Origin: Rhodococcoides kyotonense
Lineage (GTDB): Bacteria > Actinomycetota > Actinomycetes > Mycobacteriales > Mycobacteriaceae
Reading direction: 5' to 3'
Length of the DNA stretch: 60,608 bases
Assembly (NCBI RefSeq): GCF_001645385.1
Contig: NZ_LVHI01000018.1
Coordinates: 17,647-78,254 of the forward strand
A model generated the notes under the pieces. That model saw nothing but the letters and a program-made list of their open reading frames with translations, was not told the DNA's origin and searched no databases. The position numbers and the translations under genes were made by a program. Shown piece by piece: positions 53,001 through 60,608 of the stretch. Within the stretch, counting starts at the first letter, position 1. Each line of letters starts with the position of its first letter.

Positions 53001-56000
53001 ACCGGCCCGATCGAGCTCGGCCAACTGGTAGAACGCCGACGGCGTCTGGTTCAGCACCGTCACACCCTCGGCGACCAGCAGCTCACGGAACGCCTCGGGC
53101 GACCGCGAGGTGAAGTAATCCACCATCACCAACGTCCCGCCGTACAGCAGCGGTCCCCACAGCTCCCACACCGAGAAGTCGAACGCATACGAATGGAACA
53201 TCGTCCACACGTCGGTCTCGTCGAAGCCGAACGAGCCGTCCGTGTTGTCCATCAACCGCACCACAGTGCTGTGTGGAATCAACACGCCCTTCGGCCGACC
53301 CGTCGAACCCGACGTGTAGATCACGTACGCCAAATTGTCCGCAGACAACGGCGCACGGCGCTCGGCATCGGTGACCGGCTTCGAGGACCAGGCATCCGGA
53401 TCGTCCTGCGTCACATCCACGACCGGAATGTCCGCCCCGCGCACACCCGCCATCGACTCCGCAGCCGACACCTCCGGCGTCGTCACCACAGCCACCGGCG
53501 CCGCATCCGACATCATGAACTCGATGCGCTCGGCCGGATACGTCGGATCGACCGGCAGATAACCCGCACCGGACTTCACCACCGCCAACAACGCAACGAC
53601 CAAATCAGCCGAACGCGGAAGAGCCACCGCCACCAACGAATCCGGACGTGCGCCCGCCGCGATCAGGCGGCGCGCGAGGCGGTTCACGCGAGCGTCGAGT
53701 TCCGCGTAGGTCAGCGACACCCCGTCGAAACGCACCGCCACCGATTCCGGATGCGACGCCACGACCGCGTCGAAACGATCGATCAACGTATCCGCACCGA
53801 CCGACACGTCCGGACCCGACGAACTCCACTGCGTCAGAACACGATCACGCGTGTCGGCGTCGACAATGTCGACATCACCCACCGCAACCGACGCATCCGC
53901 AACCACACCGCTCAACACCGCCAAGAACTGACGACCGAAACGGTCGACGGTCGACTCCTCGAACAGGTCGGTCGCGTAGCTGATGTAGCAGGTCATGCCG
54001 CCCAACGCGCCGGCAGAGTCCGTCGCCTCCTCGAACGTGAACTGCAGATCGAACTTGGCAATTCCCGCGTCGAATTCGAGCGCTTCGACCGACAGGTTCG
54101 GCAGTTCCAACGCGGTACGGCCGAGGTTCTGGAACGCCAGCACCACCTGCACCAACGGATGCCTGGACTGCGAACGCTCCGGATCGAGCACCTCGACGAG
54201 CCGCTCGAACGGCACGTCCGCGTTGGCGAACGCCGACAGATCCGTCTCGCGAGCATGCGCCAGCACGTCACGGAAACTCGTCGACGGCTCGACCTGCGTG
54301 CGCAGCACGAGCGTGTTGACGAACATGCCGATCAGATCGTCCAGTTCGGCTTCGCCGCGCCCCGCAACAGGCGTACCGATCGCCACGTCCTCGGACGCCG
54401 ACAGCCGCGACATCAACACCGCGAGCGCGGTGTGCACGACCATGAACAACGTCGAGTTATTCTCGCGCGCAACCACATCCAATGCATGATGCAACTCAGG
54501 CGACACAGTGAACGACGTCGTCCGGCCACGGTTAGTCGCGACGGTCGGCCGCGCGTAGTCGAACGGCAACTCGATTTGATCGGCCAGACCCGACAGCTGA
54601 CGAGTCCAGTACGCGACCTGCTGCGACGCGATCGACGACGCGTCGTCCTCGGTGCCGAGCACCTCGCGCTGCCACACCGCGTAATCCGCGTACTGCACCG
54701 GCAACGGCGCCCATGCCGGAACATCACCCGCCGCGCGAGAGGCGTACGCGACCATCACGTCCGTCGTCAACGGCCGCATCGAGAAACCGTCGGACGCGAT
54801 GTGATGCACCACGAACACGAGCACGTGGTCGTCCTCCTGCAACGAGAGCAGCCGCACCCGCACCGGCACCTCACGCGTGACGTCGAACCCACCCGACACG
54901 ATGTCGACGACGGTGGAAAGAACGTCGTGCTCCGACACCGTCACCGGAGTGAGGTCCACCTCGACCTCGGATGCCGGCAGCACGACCTGGTGGCCGACTC
55001 CGTCGAACTCGGGATAGATCGTCCGCATCGTCTCGTGGCGAGCGACGACATCCGAGATGGCCTGCCGCAGCGCGTCCCGGTCCAACGACCCGGTCAGCCG
55101 AATCGCCACCGGGATGTTGTTCACCGAGGACTCGGTGTCGAACCGGTTGAGGAACCACATGCGCTGCTGCGCCAGCGACAGCGGAATACGTTCCGGCCGT
55201 GGGCCGGCGACGAGCGCCGCCCGTGCTCCGGCACCCACGTGATCCTCGATCCGGCGCGCCAGCGCGCCGACCGTCGTCGCGTCGAACAGCGCGCGGACGG
55301 GAACCTGGGCGTCGAGCGCCGCACTCAGGCGCGCGACGACCTGAGTCGCGATGAGCGAGTTGCCGCCGAGCGAGAAGAAGTCGTCGTCGAGACCGACTCG
55401 CTCGGCGCCGAGCACGTCGGCGAACACGTCCGCGACGGCCTGCTCGATCGGCGTTCCGGGGGCGCGGTATTCGGCGGCCGCGACCTCGGGCTCCGGCAGA
55501 GCCTTGCGATCGAGCTTGCCCGACGAGGTCAGCGGCAGATCGTCCAACACGACGACCGCGGACGGCACCATGTACGACGGCAGCCGCTCCGAGGCGTCGG
55601 CGAGAACGGATTCGACTGCACCGGAGTCGCTGTCGAGTCCGGACGCGAACACGATCCACGCGACGAGACGATCGTCGCGCACCGCGACCACAGCGTGTGC
55701 GACGGAATCGGCAGCCACCAGCGCCGACTCGATCTCACCGAGTTCGATGCGCTGACCGCGCAGCTTCACCTGGAAGTCGGAGCGTCCGACATAGACGAGT
55801 TCGCCGTCACCGTTCCACCTCACGACATCACCGGTGCGGTACAGACGCCCTTCGCCGAACGGATTGGCCACGAAACGATCTGCGGTCAGATCCGGACGCG
55901 ACGCGTAGCCACGTGCGAGCTGAACGCCGCCGAGGTAGAGCTCGCCCTCGGCACCGACAGGTGTCGGCCGCAAAGCGTTGTCCAGCACGTAGACCCGGGT

Positions 56001-59000
56001 GTTGTAGACGGGCTTACCGATGGGAACACCGCTGACGTCGGCAGAGGTGAACTCGTGATAGGTCACGTCGACCGCTGCCTCGGTCGGTCCGTACAGGTTG
56101 ATCATGCGCGCCGACGGCACCGCCTGGGTGAGGCTCGCTGCCGTCGCCGACGGAAGCGCCTCACCGGACGCGAACACCCACCGCAAGCTCGTCGCCGTGC
56201 GCGCCGACGGTTCGGCGGTGAACACGGCCAGCATCGACGGCACGAAGTGCGCAACCGTGACGGACTCCGACACGATCAACTGTGCGAGGTACGCCGGATC
56301 ACGGTGTCCGTCCGGACGTGCGATGACCATGCGGGCACCGACCTGCAACGGCCAGAACAACTCCCACACCGACACGTCGAACGTGACCGGCGTCTTCTGG
56401 ACGACGACGTCGGAGTCGGTCAGTGCGTACTCGGCCTGCATCCATTCCAGGCGGTTGACGATGGCCCGGTGGCCGATCGTCACGCCCTTGGGCCGACCCG
56501 TCGATCCGGACGTGAACAGCACGTAGGCGCTGCCGTCCGTCGTCGCAGGACGCTCGGACTCCGTCAGCCGGCCGCCCTCGTATCCGTCCAGATCCAGCTG
56601 ATCCAGGTGCCGGATGCGGACGCCCGCGCCGACGTCGAGGCCATCCCGGCCGGTGGTGAGGACCAGTGCCGCTGCCGCAGTGTCGACGATGTACTCGATG
56701 CGTTCGGTCGGCTGTTCCGGATCGACCGGAACGTAGGCGCCGCCTGCCTCGACGACCGCGTAGATCGCCACGAGCAGGTCGAACGAGCGACGAATGCCGA
56801 TCGCCACCGTCGTCTCGGGTCCGACACCTTCACCGACGAGGTACCGCGCCAGACGACCCACACGGTCGGAGAACTCGCGGTAGCTCAGCGACTCGCCCTC
56901 GAACGTGAGCGCCACGGCGTCGGGTGTGCGCTCGACCTGCGCGTGGAACGCATCGAGAAGCAGCGCGTCGTCGACGGCGTGCTCGGTGTCGTTCCAGGTG
57001 TCCAGCACGAGTGCGCGTTCAGCCGCATCCAACAGATCGACGTCGCCGACGCGTCGCGTCGAATCAGCGGCGATCGCCTCGAGAATCCGCTGTACCCGTG
57101 CCAGCATGGCCGTCACCTGGTCGCGCTCGAACAAGTCTTCGAAGTACTTGAGCGTCAATCGGATTCGGTCGTCGGAGACGATCAGCAGTGTCAGCGGGTA
57201 GTGCGTGCTGTCGTTGGATTCGACGCCCGTGACCGCCATGCCGTCGATGTCCGACGCCTGCGCGGCGAGACCGGCTTCGTCGACCGGGTACGACTCGAAC
57301 ACCGTCAGCGTGTCGAACAATGTGCCGACGCCTGCGGCACGCTGGATGTCCGTCAGGCCGAGGTAGTGATGATCCAGCAGATCCGCCTGCTCGCTCTGCA
57401 GACGCGTCAGTGCGGACTCGAGCGATTCGGACGAGTCGATCCGGACGCGGACGGGCAGCGTGTTGATGAACAGGCCGACCATCGATTCGACTCCGGGGAG
57501 CGATGCGGGCCGACCGGACACCGTCGCACCGAAGACGACGTCGTCGCGCCCGGTCGACGCCGACAGCAGCATTCCCCATGCCGCCTGGACGAGCGTGTTG
57601 ACGGTGACGCCGAGACGCGCACCCAGTGCGGACAGCGACGCGGACAGTTCCGCCGACATCGCGAGTTCGACGGCGCCTGCACGGGACGAGATCTCCCGGC
57701 CCGCTGCCGACGGCGCCAACAGAGTCGGCTCCGGCGCGTCCTCGAGCGCACGCGCCCACACCGCCGCCGACTCCACGTGGTTCCGACGATCGATCCACGA
57801 CAGGAACGTGCGGTACGACGGGACGCGTGGCAGCGTCCCTGCATCTCCGTGGACCGCATACAGGACGAGCAGATCCTTCATCAACAGCGGCATGGACCAG
57901 CCGTCGATCAGGATGTGGTGGTTGGCGAACAGCAGCCTGAATTCACCGTCCGACAGCTTCACCAGCGTGAATCGCACGAGAGGTGCTGCGGCCGTGTCGA
58001 ATTGCGTCGCCTGCTCCTCGGCCCGCAAACGCTCGTACGCCGCGGTGCGCTCGGCCTCGGGGACGTCCGAGAGGTCGTGCTCGGTCCACGGCACCGTCAC
58101 ATCCTGGACGACGACCTGAACTGACGAACCGTCCGCGGTCGTCACGAACGCGGTCCTCAGGTTGTCGTAGCGGTCCAGCAATGCCTGTGCGGCACCGCGG
58201 AGGCGCTGCGCGTCCACGTCGCCGGTCAGGGTGAGCACCATCTGCATGGTGTAGACGTCGAGGTCGGATCCGGCGAGCTTCGCGTGGAACAGCAGGCCCG
58301 ACTGCAGCGGCGACAGCGACCAGATGTCGGTCGTCGACGGGTACTGCGTTTCGACGACGTCGATGTCGCGCTGGGTGACCTGCGCGAGCGGGACGTCGGA
58401 CGGCGTCAGACCACCGGCGGAACCGTCGGTGACGTGCGCGGCGAGCGCGACGAGAGCCGCGACCCACAGGTCGGCCAGTTCCTGGACGTCGCCTCGGCCG
58501 ATCGCGCCCGTCGGGAACGCGAACGTCGCGGCGAGCTCGGATTCGTCGCCGACACCGCGCACGATGGCGTTGATGTCGACCGTCTTGTTGGCAGGCATGT
58601 CCGCGTCGCCGACGACCACGAGGTCGTCGAAATCCGATGCGGGAACCCAGCCGTCGAGTCCCTCGGGCAGCTCACCCGTCGAGATACGGCCCAGGTAGTT
58701 GAAGCTGATCTGCCCGTCCGACAGTGCCGTCAATTCCGCCCCGGTCTCCCGGTTCATGTAACGCAGCAGCCCGTATCCCATGCCCTTGTCGGGAATGGCG
58801 AGCAGCTGTTCCTTGACGGCCTTGACCGCACGAGCCATCTCGCCACCGACGGCCAGCGCCTCGGCGGTGTCGACACCGGACAGGTCGAGCCGAACCGGGT
58901 ATACGCTCGTGAACCAGCCGACCGTTCGAGACAGATCGGCTCCGGGCACCAGCTCTTCCTCGCGGCCGTGGCCTTCGAGCTGGACGAGCGTGGACGGCGC

Positions 59001-60608
59001 GTCGACGCCACGTGCCGCGCGCCACCGGTTGACCGCCACCGCGAGGGCAGTGAGCAGGCCGTCGTTCACGCCGCCGCGGAACGCGTCGGGAACCGCCGTC
59101 AACAACGCCTTCGTCACGTCTGCGGGAACGACCGCCGAGACGCGCTCGACGGTGGACGACACATCGATCGCGGGATCGAACGGCCGGTCGCCGAGTACCG
59201 GATCATCGGTACTCGAAATCGCCTTCCACACAGGAAGTTCCGCAATACGATCGGCGCTGTGCGCTTCCTCGTGCAAGGCGTGCGCCCAGCGGCGCTCGGA
59301 CGTACCGACCTCGGGAAGCACCGGATCGTTACCGAGCGACACCTGCGCCCACGCAGCGACGAAGTCCGGCACGAGGATTCGCCACGACACACCGTCGACG
59401 ACGAGGTGATGTGCGACGACGACGAGTCGACCGGATCGCCTCGGGCCGAAGTCGATCCATACGAACCGCAGCATGCGGCCCGAACGCGGATCGAGGTGGC
59501 TCATCGACTCGTTCACCGCATCGGACGCGATGGACAGCACAGCTGCCTCGTCGATGTCCGGGTCGACCTCGACGCGGTCGATCAGTCCGTCGGCCGGGAC
59601 GGTTCCGGGTGCGGAAATCTCGAGACTCCACCCCTCGGAATTCTCGACGAGCGTCGCGCGCAGGCCATCGTGCTTGTCGATGACGGCCGCGACCGTGCGA
59701 GCGATGCCCTGACGGTCGATCGCTGCGGGAAGCTCCAGCGTGACCGTCTGCACGAACCGGTCGTGGGCACCGCCTAATTCTGGGTCGTTCCTGCGGGCTC
59801 CACTCCCGGCCCGCTCGATCATCAACTGCGCGAACGGCATCAACGGCATCGAGCCGACGCCACCGCCGTCGAGCTCCTCCAGAACGGCCTTGCCGACGAC
59901 GTCGTCCGACGTCGCGACCGAAGCCAAACCGGCAACGGTCTTCTGCTCGAACACATCCCGAGGAGCGATGACCACTCCCCTGGCGCGGGCGCGTGCGACG
60001 AGCTGGATCGAGACGATGCTGTCGCCACCGAGCGCAAAGAACGAATCATCGATGCCCACGCGGTCGAGTCCGAGAACCTCGGCGAACACATCGCTCAGTA
60101 CACGCTCGACATCCGTCTCGGCGTCGCGAAATTCTGCAGTGCTCTCGAAGACCGGGTCCGGCAATGCTTTTCGGTCGAGCTTGCCCGACGGTCCGAGCGG
60201 CAACTCGTCGAGCACGAGCACGAACGCCGGCACCATGTATTCGGGCACCAGTGCACCGACCGACTGCAGCAACGAGGACACGTCGACGGTGACGCCCGAC
60301 GTCGGCACGACGTAGGCGACCAGCTGATCCTGTCGGACCTGGACGACGGCCTGCGCAACAGCATCATCGGTCAGCAGCGCCGACTCGATCTCCCCCAACT
60401 CGATACGCAGACCACGCAACTTCACCTGGAAATCACTACGACCGATGTACTCGAGCTCACCCGACGCAGTCCAGCGCACCAGGTCCCCGGTCCGATACAA
60501 CCGACCACCCACATCGAACGGATCCGCCACGAACCGATCCGCCGACAAATCCGGACGACCGTAATACCCGCGCGCCAACTGCACACCCGCCAGATACAAC
60601 TCACCCAC
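47082..60608 (-). CDS. NRPS-1, nonribosomal peptide synthetase (5' end beyond the window)
   Basis: 4,508 codons lie in the window, with TGA at 47082. The right edge falls inside an A domain just before the A6 motif ([14 protein letters not shown]), so the GTG at 60608 is an internal Val, not a start. Counting residues from the edge: end of A1, GGDS carrier (Ser197), E ([11 protein letters not shown], 400), post-E C domain (HHILIDGWS, 897), A2 (1365), T2 (Ser1751), C (1935), A3 (2431), T3 (Ser2829), C (3015), A4 (3499), T4 (Ser3898), C (HHITADG, 4082), then an A-domain fragment (4416-4508). Pocket residues: A2 DVWHFSLVD, the serine code; A3 DFWNVGMVH, the threonine code; A4 DLWHLILVS, unassigned but equal to NRPS-5 A2. 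Predicted order: D-X, Ser, Thr, X. The final C has no A on this protein; NRPS-2 supplies A-T. Confidence 0.97.
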   Translation of the reverse strand: MGELYLAGVQLARGYYGRPDLSADRFVADPFDVGGRLYRTGDLVRWTASGELEYIGRSDFQVKLRGLRIELGEIESALLTDDAVAQAVVQVRQDQLVAYVVPTSGVTVDVSSLLQSVGALVPEYMVPAFVLVLDELPLGPSGKLDRKALPDPVFESTAEFRDAETDVERVLSDVFAEVLGLDRVGIDDSFFALGGDSIVSIQLVARARARGVVIAPRDVFEQKTVAGLASVATSDDVVGKAVLEELDGGGVGSMPLMPFAQLMIERAGSGARRNDPELGGAHDRFVQTVTLELPAAIDRQGIARTVAAVIDKHDGLRATLVENSEGWSLEISAPGTVPADGLIDRVEVDPDIDEAAVLSIASDAVNESMSHLDPRSGRMLRFVWIDFGPRRSGRLVVVAHHLVVDGVSWRILVPDFVAAWAQVSLGNDPVLPEVGTSERRWAHALHEEAHSADRIAELPVWKAISSTDDPVLGDRPFDPAIDVSSTVERVSAVVPADVTKALLTAVPDAFRGGVNDGLLTALAVAVNRWRAARGVDAPSTLVQLEGHGREEELVPGADLSRTVGWFTSVYPVRLDLSGVDTAEALAVGGEMARAVKAVKEQLLAIPDKGMGYGLLRYMNRETGAELTALSDGQISFNYLGRISTGELPEGLDGWVPASDFDDLVVVGDADMPANKTVDINAIVRGVGDESELAATFAFPTGAIGRGDVQELADLWVAALVALAAHVTDGSAGGLTPSDVPLAQVTQRDIDVVETQYPSTTDIWSLSPLQSGLLFHAKLAGSDLDVYTMQMVLTLTGDVDAQRLRGAAQALLDRYDNLRTAFVTTADGSSVQVVVQDVTVPWTEHDLSDVPEAERTAAYERLRAEEQATQFDTAAAPLVRFTLVKLSDGEFRLLFANHHILIDGWSMPLLMKDLLVLYAVHGDAGTLPRVPSYRTFLSWIDRRNHVESAAVWARALEDAPEPTLLAPSAAGREISSRAGAVELAMSAELSASLSALGARLGVTVNTLVQAAWGMLLSASTGRDDVVFGATVSGRPASLPGVESMVGLFINTLPVRVRIDSSESLESALTRLQSEQADLLDHHYLGLTDIQRAAGVGTLFDTLTVFESYPVDEAGLAAQASDIDGMAVTGVESNDSTHYPLTLLIVSDDRIRLTLKYFEDLFERDQVTAMLARVQRILEAIAADSTRRVGDVDLLDAAERALVLDTWNDTEHAVDDALLLDAFHAQVERTPDAVALTFEGESLSYREFSDRVGRLARYLVGEGVGPETTVAIGIRRSFDLLVAIYAVVEAGGAYVPVDPEQPTERIEYIVDTAAAALVLTTGRDGLDVGAGVRIRHLDQLDLDGYEGGRLTESERPATTDGSAYVLFTSGSTGRPKGVTIGHRAIVNRLEWMQAEYALTDSDVVVQKTPVTFDVSVWELFWPLQVGARMVIARPDGHRDPAYLAQLIVSESVTVAHFVPSMLAVFTAEPSARTATSLRWVFASGEALPSATAASLTQAVPSARMINLYGPTEAAVDVTYHEFTSADVSGVPIGKPVYNTRVYVLDNALRPTPVGAEGELYLGGVQLARGYASRPDLTADRFVANPFGEGRLYRTGDVVRWNGDGELVYVGRSDFQVKLRGQRIELGEIESALVAADSVAHAVVAVRDDRLVAWIVFASGLDSDSGAVESVLADASERLPSYMVPSAVVVLDDLPLTSSGKLDRKALPEPEVAAAEYRAPGTPIEQAVADVFADVLGAERVGLDDDFFSLGGNSLIATQVVARLSAALDAQVPVRALFDATTVGALARRIEDHVGAGARAALVAGPRPERIPLSLAQQRMWFLNRFDTESSVNNIPVAIRLTGSLDRDALRQAISDVVARHETMRTIYPEFDGVGHQVVLPASEVEVDLTPVTVSEHDVLSTVVDIVSGGFDVTREVPVRVRLLSLQEDDHVLVFVVHHIASDGFSMRPLTTDVMVAYASRAAGDVPAWAPLPVQYADYAVWQREVLGTEDDASSIASQQVAYWTRQLSGLADQIELPFDYARPTVATNRGRTTSFTVSPELHHALDVVARENNSTLFMVVHTALAVLMSRLSASEDVAIGTPVAGRGEAELDDLIGMFVNTLVLRTQVEPSTSFRDVLAHARETDLSAFANADVPFERLVEVLDPERSQSRHPLVQVVLAFQNLGRTALELPNLSVEALEFDAGIAKFDLQFTFEEATDSAGALGGMTCYISYATDLFEESTVDRFGRQFLAVLSGVVADASVAVGDVDIVDADTRDRVLTQWSSSGPDVSVGADTLIDRFDAVVASHPESVAVRFDGVSLTYAELDARVNRLARRLIAAGARPDSLVAVALPRSADLVVALLAVVKSGAGYLPVDPTYPAERIEFMMSDAAPVAVVTTPEVSAAESMAGVRGADIPVVDVTQDDPDAWSSKPVTDAERRAPLSADNLAYVIYTSGSTGRPKGVLIPHSTVVRLMDNTDGSFGFDETDVWTMFHSYAFDFSVWELWGPLLYGGTLVMVDYFTSRSPEAFRELLVAEGVTVLNQTPSAFYQLAELDRAGAANAGELSLRYVVFGGEALEPRRLEGWFARHGDGSESGPLLVNMYGITETTVHVSFRALSAASAGSASVIGAPISGLGVYVLDTRLQPVPVGVAGELYVSGGQLARGYLGRADLSSVRFVANPFGEGRLYRTGDVARWVEKADSSAELVYLGRADDQVKVRGFRIELGEVEAAVSAQPGVTAAAVIVREDTPGATRLVAYLVGTADVEAVRSGVATLVPEYMVPSAFVVLGEIPLTVNGKLDRRALPVPTTAAVEFRAPSTPLEEIVAGVFADVLGVGRVGVDDDFFALGGNSLIATQVVSRLGAALDTQVPVRLLFEASSVGDLAGRVESSVGAGGRQELVARERPQHVPLSLAQRRMWFLNRFDSASTAYNIPMALRLSGELDEDAFAEAIGDLVARHETLRTVYPNTDSGPAQKVLTPEQAGIALTVESVDAAAVTEKVLALAATQFDVTSEVPVRITLFRIDGDVPEYVLAMVVHHISADGSSAVPVMSDLMTAYGARTHGQSPDWAPLPVQYADYALWQRDVLGDEDDPTSVGARQLEYWKSELADLPDQLTLPIDKPRPADQSFRGDRVEFAVPATTHAALQDLARENNATVFMAVHAAFSVLLSRLSGMTDIAVGTPIAGRGEAVLDNLVGMFVNTLVFRLDVTGERSFVDLLATARETDLQAFANADVPFERLVEVLNPARSTARHPLFQVGFSFQNVARSSLELGDLTVSAVDADSGNSQFDLHLILADHYDDDGAPAGFEAIMTYATDLFERGTVETIVERFVRVLESVTQAPSTAVGDITILDDDERDALVSGWNDTGHDTDSSATLVDLFDAQVRRDPAATALVYEGESLSYGDFDARVNRVARALVERGVGPESLVGLAIRRSVDLLVGMYAIVKAGGAYVPIDPDQPAERVKYILDVADPVCVITAGEDIGSGSVALSELENACSDASPIAPEERLLPLRPDNTAYVIFTSGSTGKPKGVAVTHGAIVNQLLWKHAEFGMDATDSVLLKTVATFDLSVWEFWSALTSGGSIVVATADGHRDPDYLLALMRDHAVTTLHAVPSMLSMLTTVAGGTLPTTLRRVLAIGEALPPATARAFRRHNSAELFNLYGPTEAAVSITSHLVTDADVTSVPIGRPEWNSEVLVLDSRLQPVPVGVSGELYLAGAQLARGYHGRADLTSDRFVANPFSSGQERSLRSDQTDGTRMYRTGDVVKWTAAGELDYVERVDFQVKVRGYRIELGEIETALRDQDAVREAAVTVHNDGRTGDQLVAYVVPAAGEFDVASSRAALTSSLPSYMVPSAYVVLDALPLNTNGKLDRKALPKPEVVAREFRAPTNPVEEVVVRTLADVLGLDRIGLDDDFFELGGNSLIATQVVSRLGAALDTQIPVRALFEASTVEALAARIQPLVGGGARVPLVARERPAAIPLSLAQQRMWTLNQVDPESAAYNIPAAVRFSGALDTDAFAAAMADVVERHEVLRTTYPDSETGPIQVIGPVADALPDLTPISVSESEVYERVGAVLGAGFDVTTEVPVRAALFSLGESEYVFALVAHHITADGFSMRPLIRDVMLAYTSRAAGDAPQWAPLPVQYADFTLWQREVLGSEDDPDSAISTQLAYWNRELAGLPELLPLPTDHPRPPRQSTIGAAYEFSFGPEIAHRLEKTAREHNATVFMVVHSALSVLLARLSGTDDIAIGTPTAGRGEEALDDLVGMFVNTLVLRTHVDGGISFADLLFRTKDTDLAAFGHADVPFERLVESMGRTAGGRSGSSAFSPLFQVMLTFQNAVSGTFALPGLEVSTLAADEDQAKFDLQLTAIEQFDDSGALTDVKALFNYATALFTRSTVEKFADRFLRILDAVTQDPSVTLRSIDILSEAERAAFAPKRAAKTVDDLPGLVSEAAAASPASVALTHDGTEVTFEELNTKIGAVSKAMGATLKPEALITVALSQLVPGILPALGAEGYASLIASMIETASSVAES
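47085..47360 (-). other. A-domain remnant at the C-terminus of NRPS-1
   Basis: After the last C domain the protein ends with ~92 residues (from VDDLPGLVSEAAAASPASVA) that match the beginning of an A domain and then stop. Shared features with the NRPS-2 N-terminus are DLPGLV, the VTFEEL/VTYGDL segment and an AMG...EAL...ALS...PG stretch. It is acidic and has no catalytic motif. Confidence 0.75.
52240..53990 (-). other. Thr-type A domain with divergent codon use, NRPS-1 module 3
   Basis: Pocket residues DFWNVGMVH are the established threonine code. The coding style differs from neighbours: GTG over GTC, TTG over CTC and more GGT, judged by eye. It also uses [11 protein letters not shown] and the FDFSVWELWGPLLYGG helix, unlike the adjacent FDVSVWE/FDLSVWE domains. 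It may be an imported or exchanged A-domain cassette. Confidence 0.5.
58415..59870 (-). other. Epimerization domain in NRPS-1
   Basis: It follows a GGDS carrier and runs from GVGSMPLMP to the LTPSDVPL linker, with [24 protein letters not shown] and NYLGR motifs. It predicts that the residue loaded by the A domain cut at the window edge is D. Confidence 0.92.

Noticed and set aside
48360..58124. A plus-strand open frame of about 3,254 codons, and similar long ones at 3428-7000, 23987-27235, 33941-37201 and 39758-43885
   Set aside because: All lie antisense to intact NRPS domains. Their translations are Arg/His/Asp-rich with no recognisable domain, as expected when high-GC coding sequence is read on the opposite strand.
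60606..60608. GTG at the right edge as the start of NRPS-1
   Set aside because: It encodes the Val preceding [14 protein letters not shown] inside an A domain. The front of that domain must lie outside the window.
1..60608. Many near-identical short repeats such as GCGAGTT(A/G)CCGCCGAG and AAGAAGTCGTCGTC
   Set aside because: They recur once per module and encode the conserved carrier motif DDDFF.LGGNSL, so they are domain homology and not a CRISPR array or mobile repeat.
1..60608. Assignment to a known siderophore or lipopeptide cluster
   Set aside because: No hydroxy-ornithine or dihydroxybenzoate code, starter C domain, acyl ligase or transport gene is visible, and the module order matches no product I can recall.

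Overview
The window is almost entirely one nonribosomal peptide synthetase (NRPS) locus. High GC content, GTC/CTC/GAC-type codon use, multi-module NRPS proteins above 4,000 residues and short intergenic gaps suggest an actinobacterium. A Rhodococcus-like member of the Mycobacteriales is my best guess, from style rather than a marker gene. I see no tRNA, rRNA, CRISPR array or insertion sequence, and no MbtH-like, PPTase, transport, tailoring or regulatory gene.

Five very large genes are all read from the minus strand (right to left). NRPS-1 (47082-60608, start outside the window) is [A]-T-E / C-A(Ser)-T / C-A(Thr)-T / C-A-T / C-. NRPS-2 (33053-46915) is A(Ser)-T / C-A-T / C-A-T / C-A(Ser)-T / C-, with a decayed A domain at its C-terminus. 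NRPS-3 (19229-32797) is A-T / C-A-T / C-A-T-E / C-A-T-TE. NRPS-4 (10877-18943) is A-T / C-A-T-E / C-T*. NRPS-5 (1-10534, end outside the window) is A-T / C-A-T / C-A-T / C-A... That makes 18 adenylation domains, two of them cut by the window edges, three epimerization domains and one thioesterase. The gaps between genes are 166, 255, 285 and 342 bases, and each holds dyad or promoter-like sequence upstream of the next gene.

Read in gene order, NRPS-1, -2 and -3 could build a peptide of at least 12 residues containing three Ser, one Thr and two D-residues, released by the NRPS-3 thioesterase. NRPS-4 and NRPS-5 lie downstream of that terminator. They start with an A-T loading-type module, so they are either a second assembly line or an out-of-order front end of the first. 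The product is not recognised.

The most unusual feature is where the proteins are divided. At three junctions (1/2, 2/3, 4/5) the break falls inside a module, between C and A, instead of between T and C. Each broken end carries extra material: matching A-domain fragments on both sides of junction 1/2, an acidic decayed A domain at 2/3, and an atypical carrier-like domain at 4/5. The proteins that begin with a normal A domain (NRPS-3, -4, -5) share an arginine-rich N-terminal tail. I infer that these are docking elements that rebuild a split C|A module. The A domains also look mosaic in codon use, and one shows a probable conversion tract.
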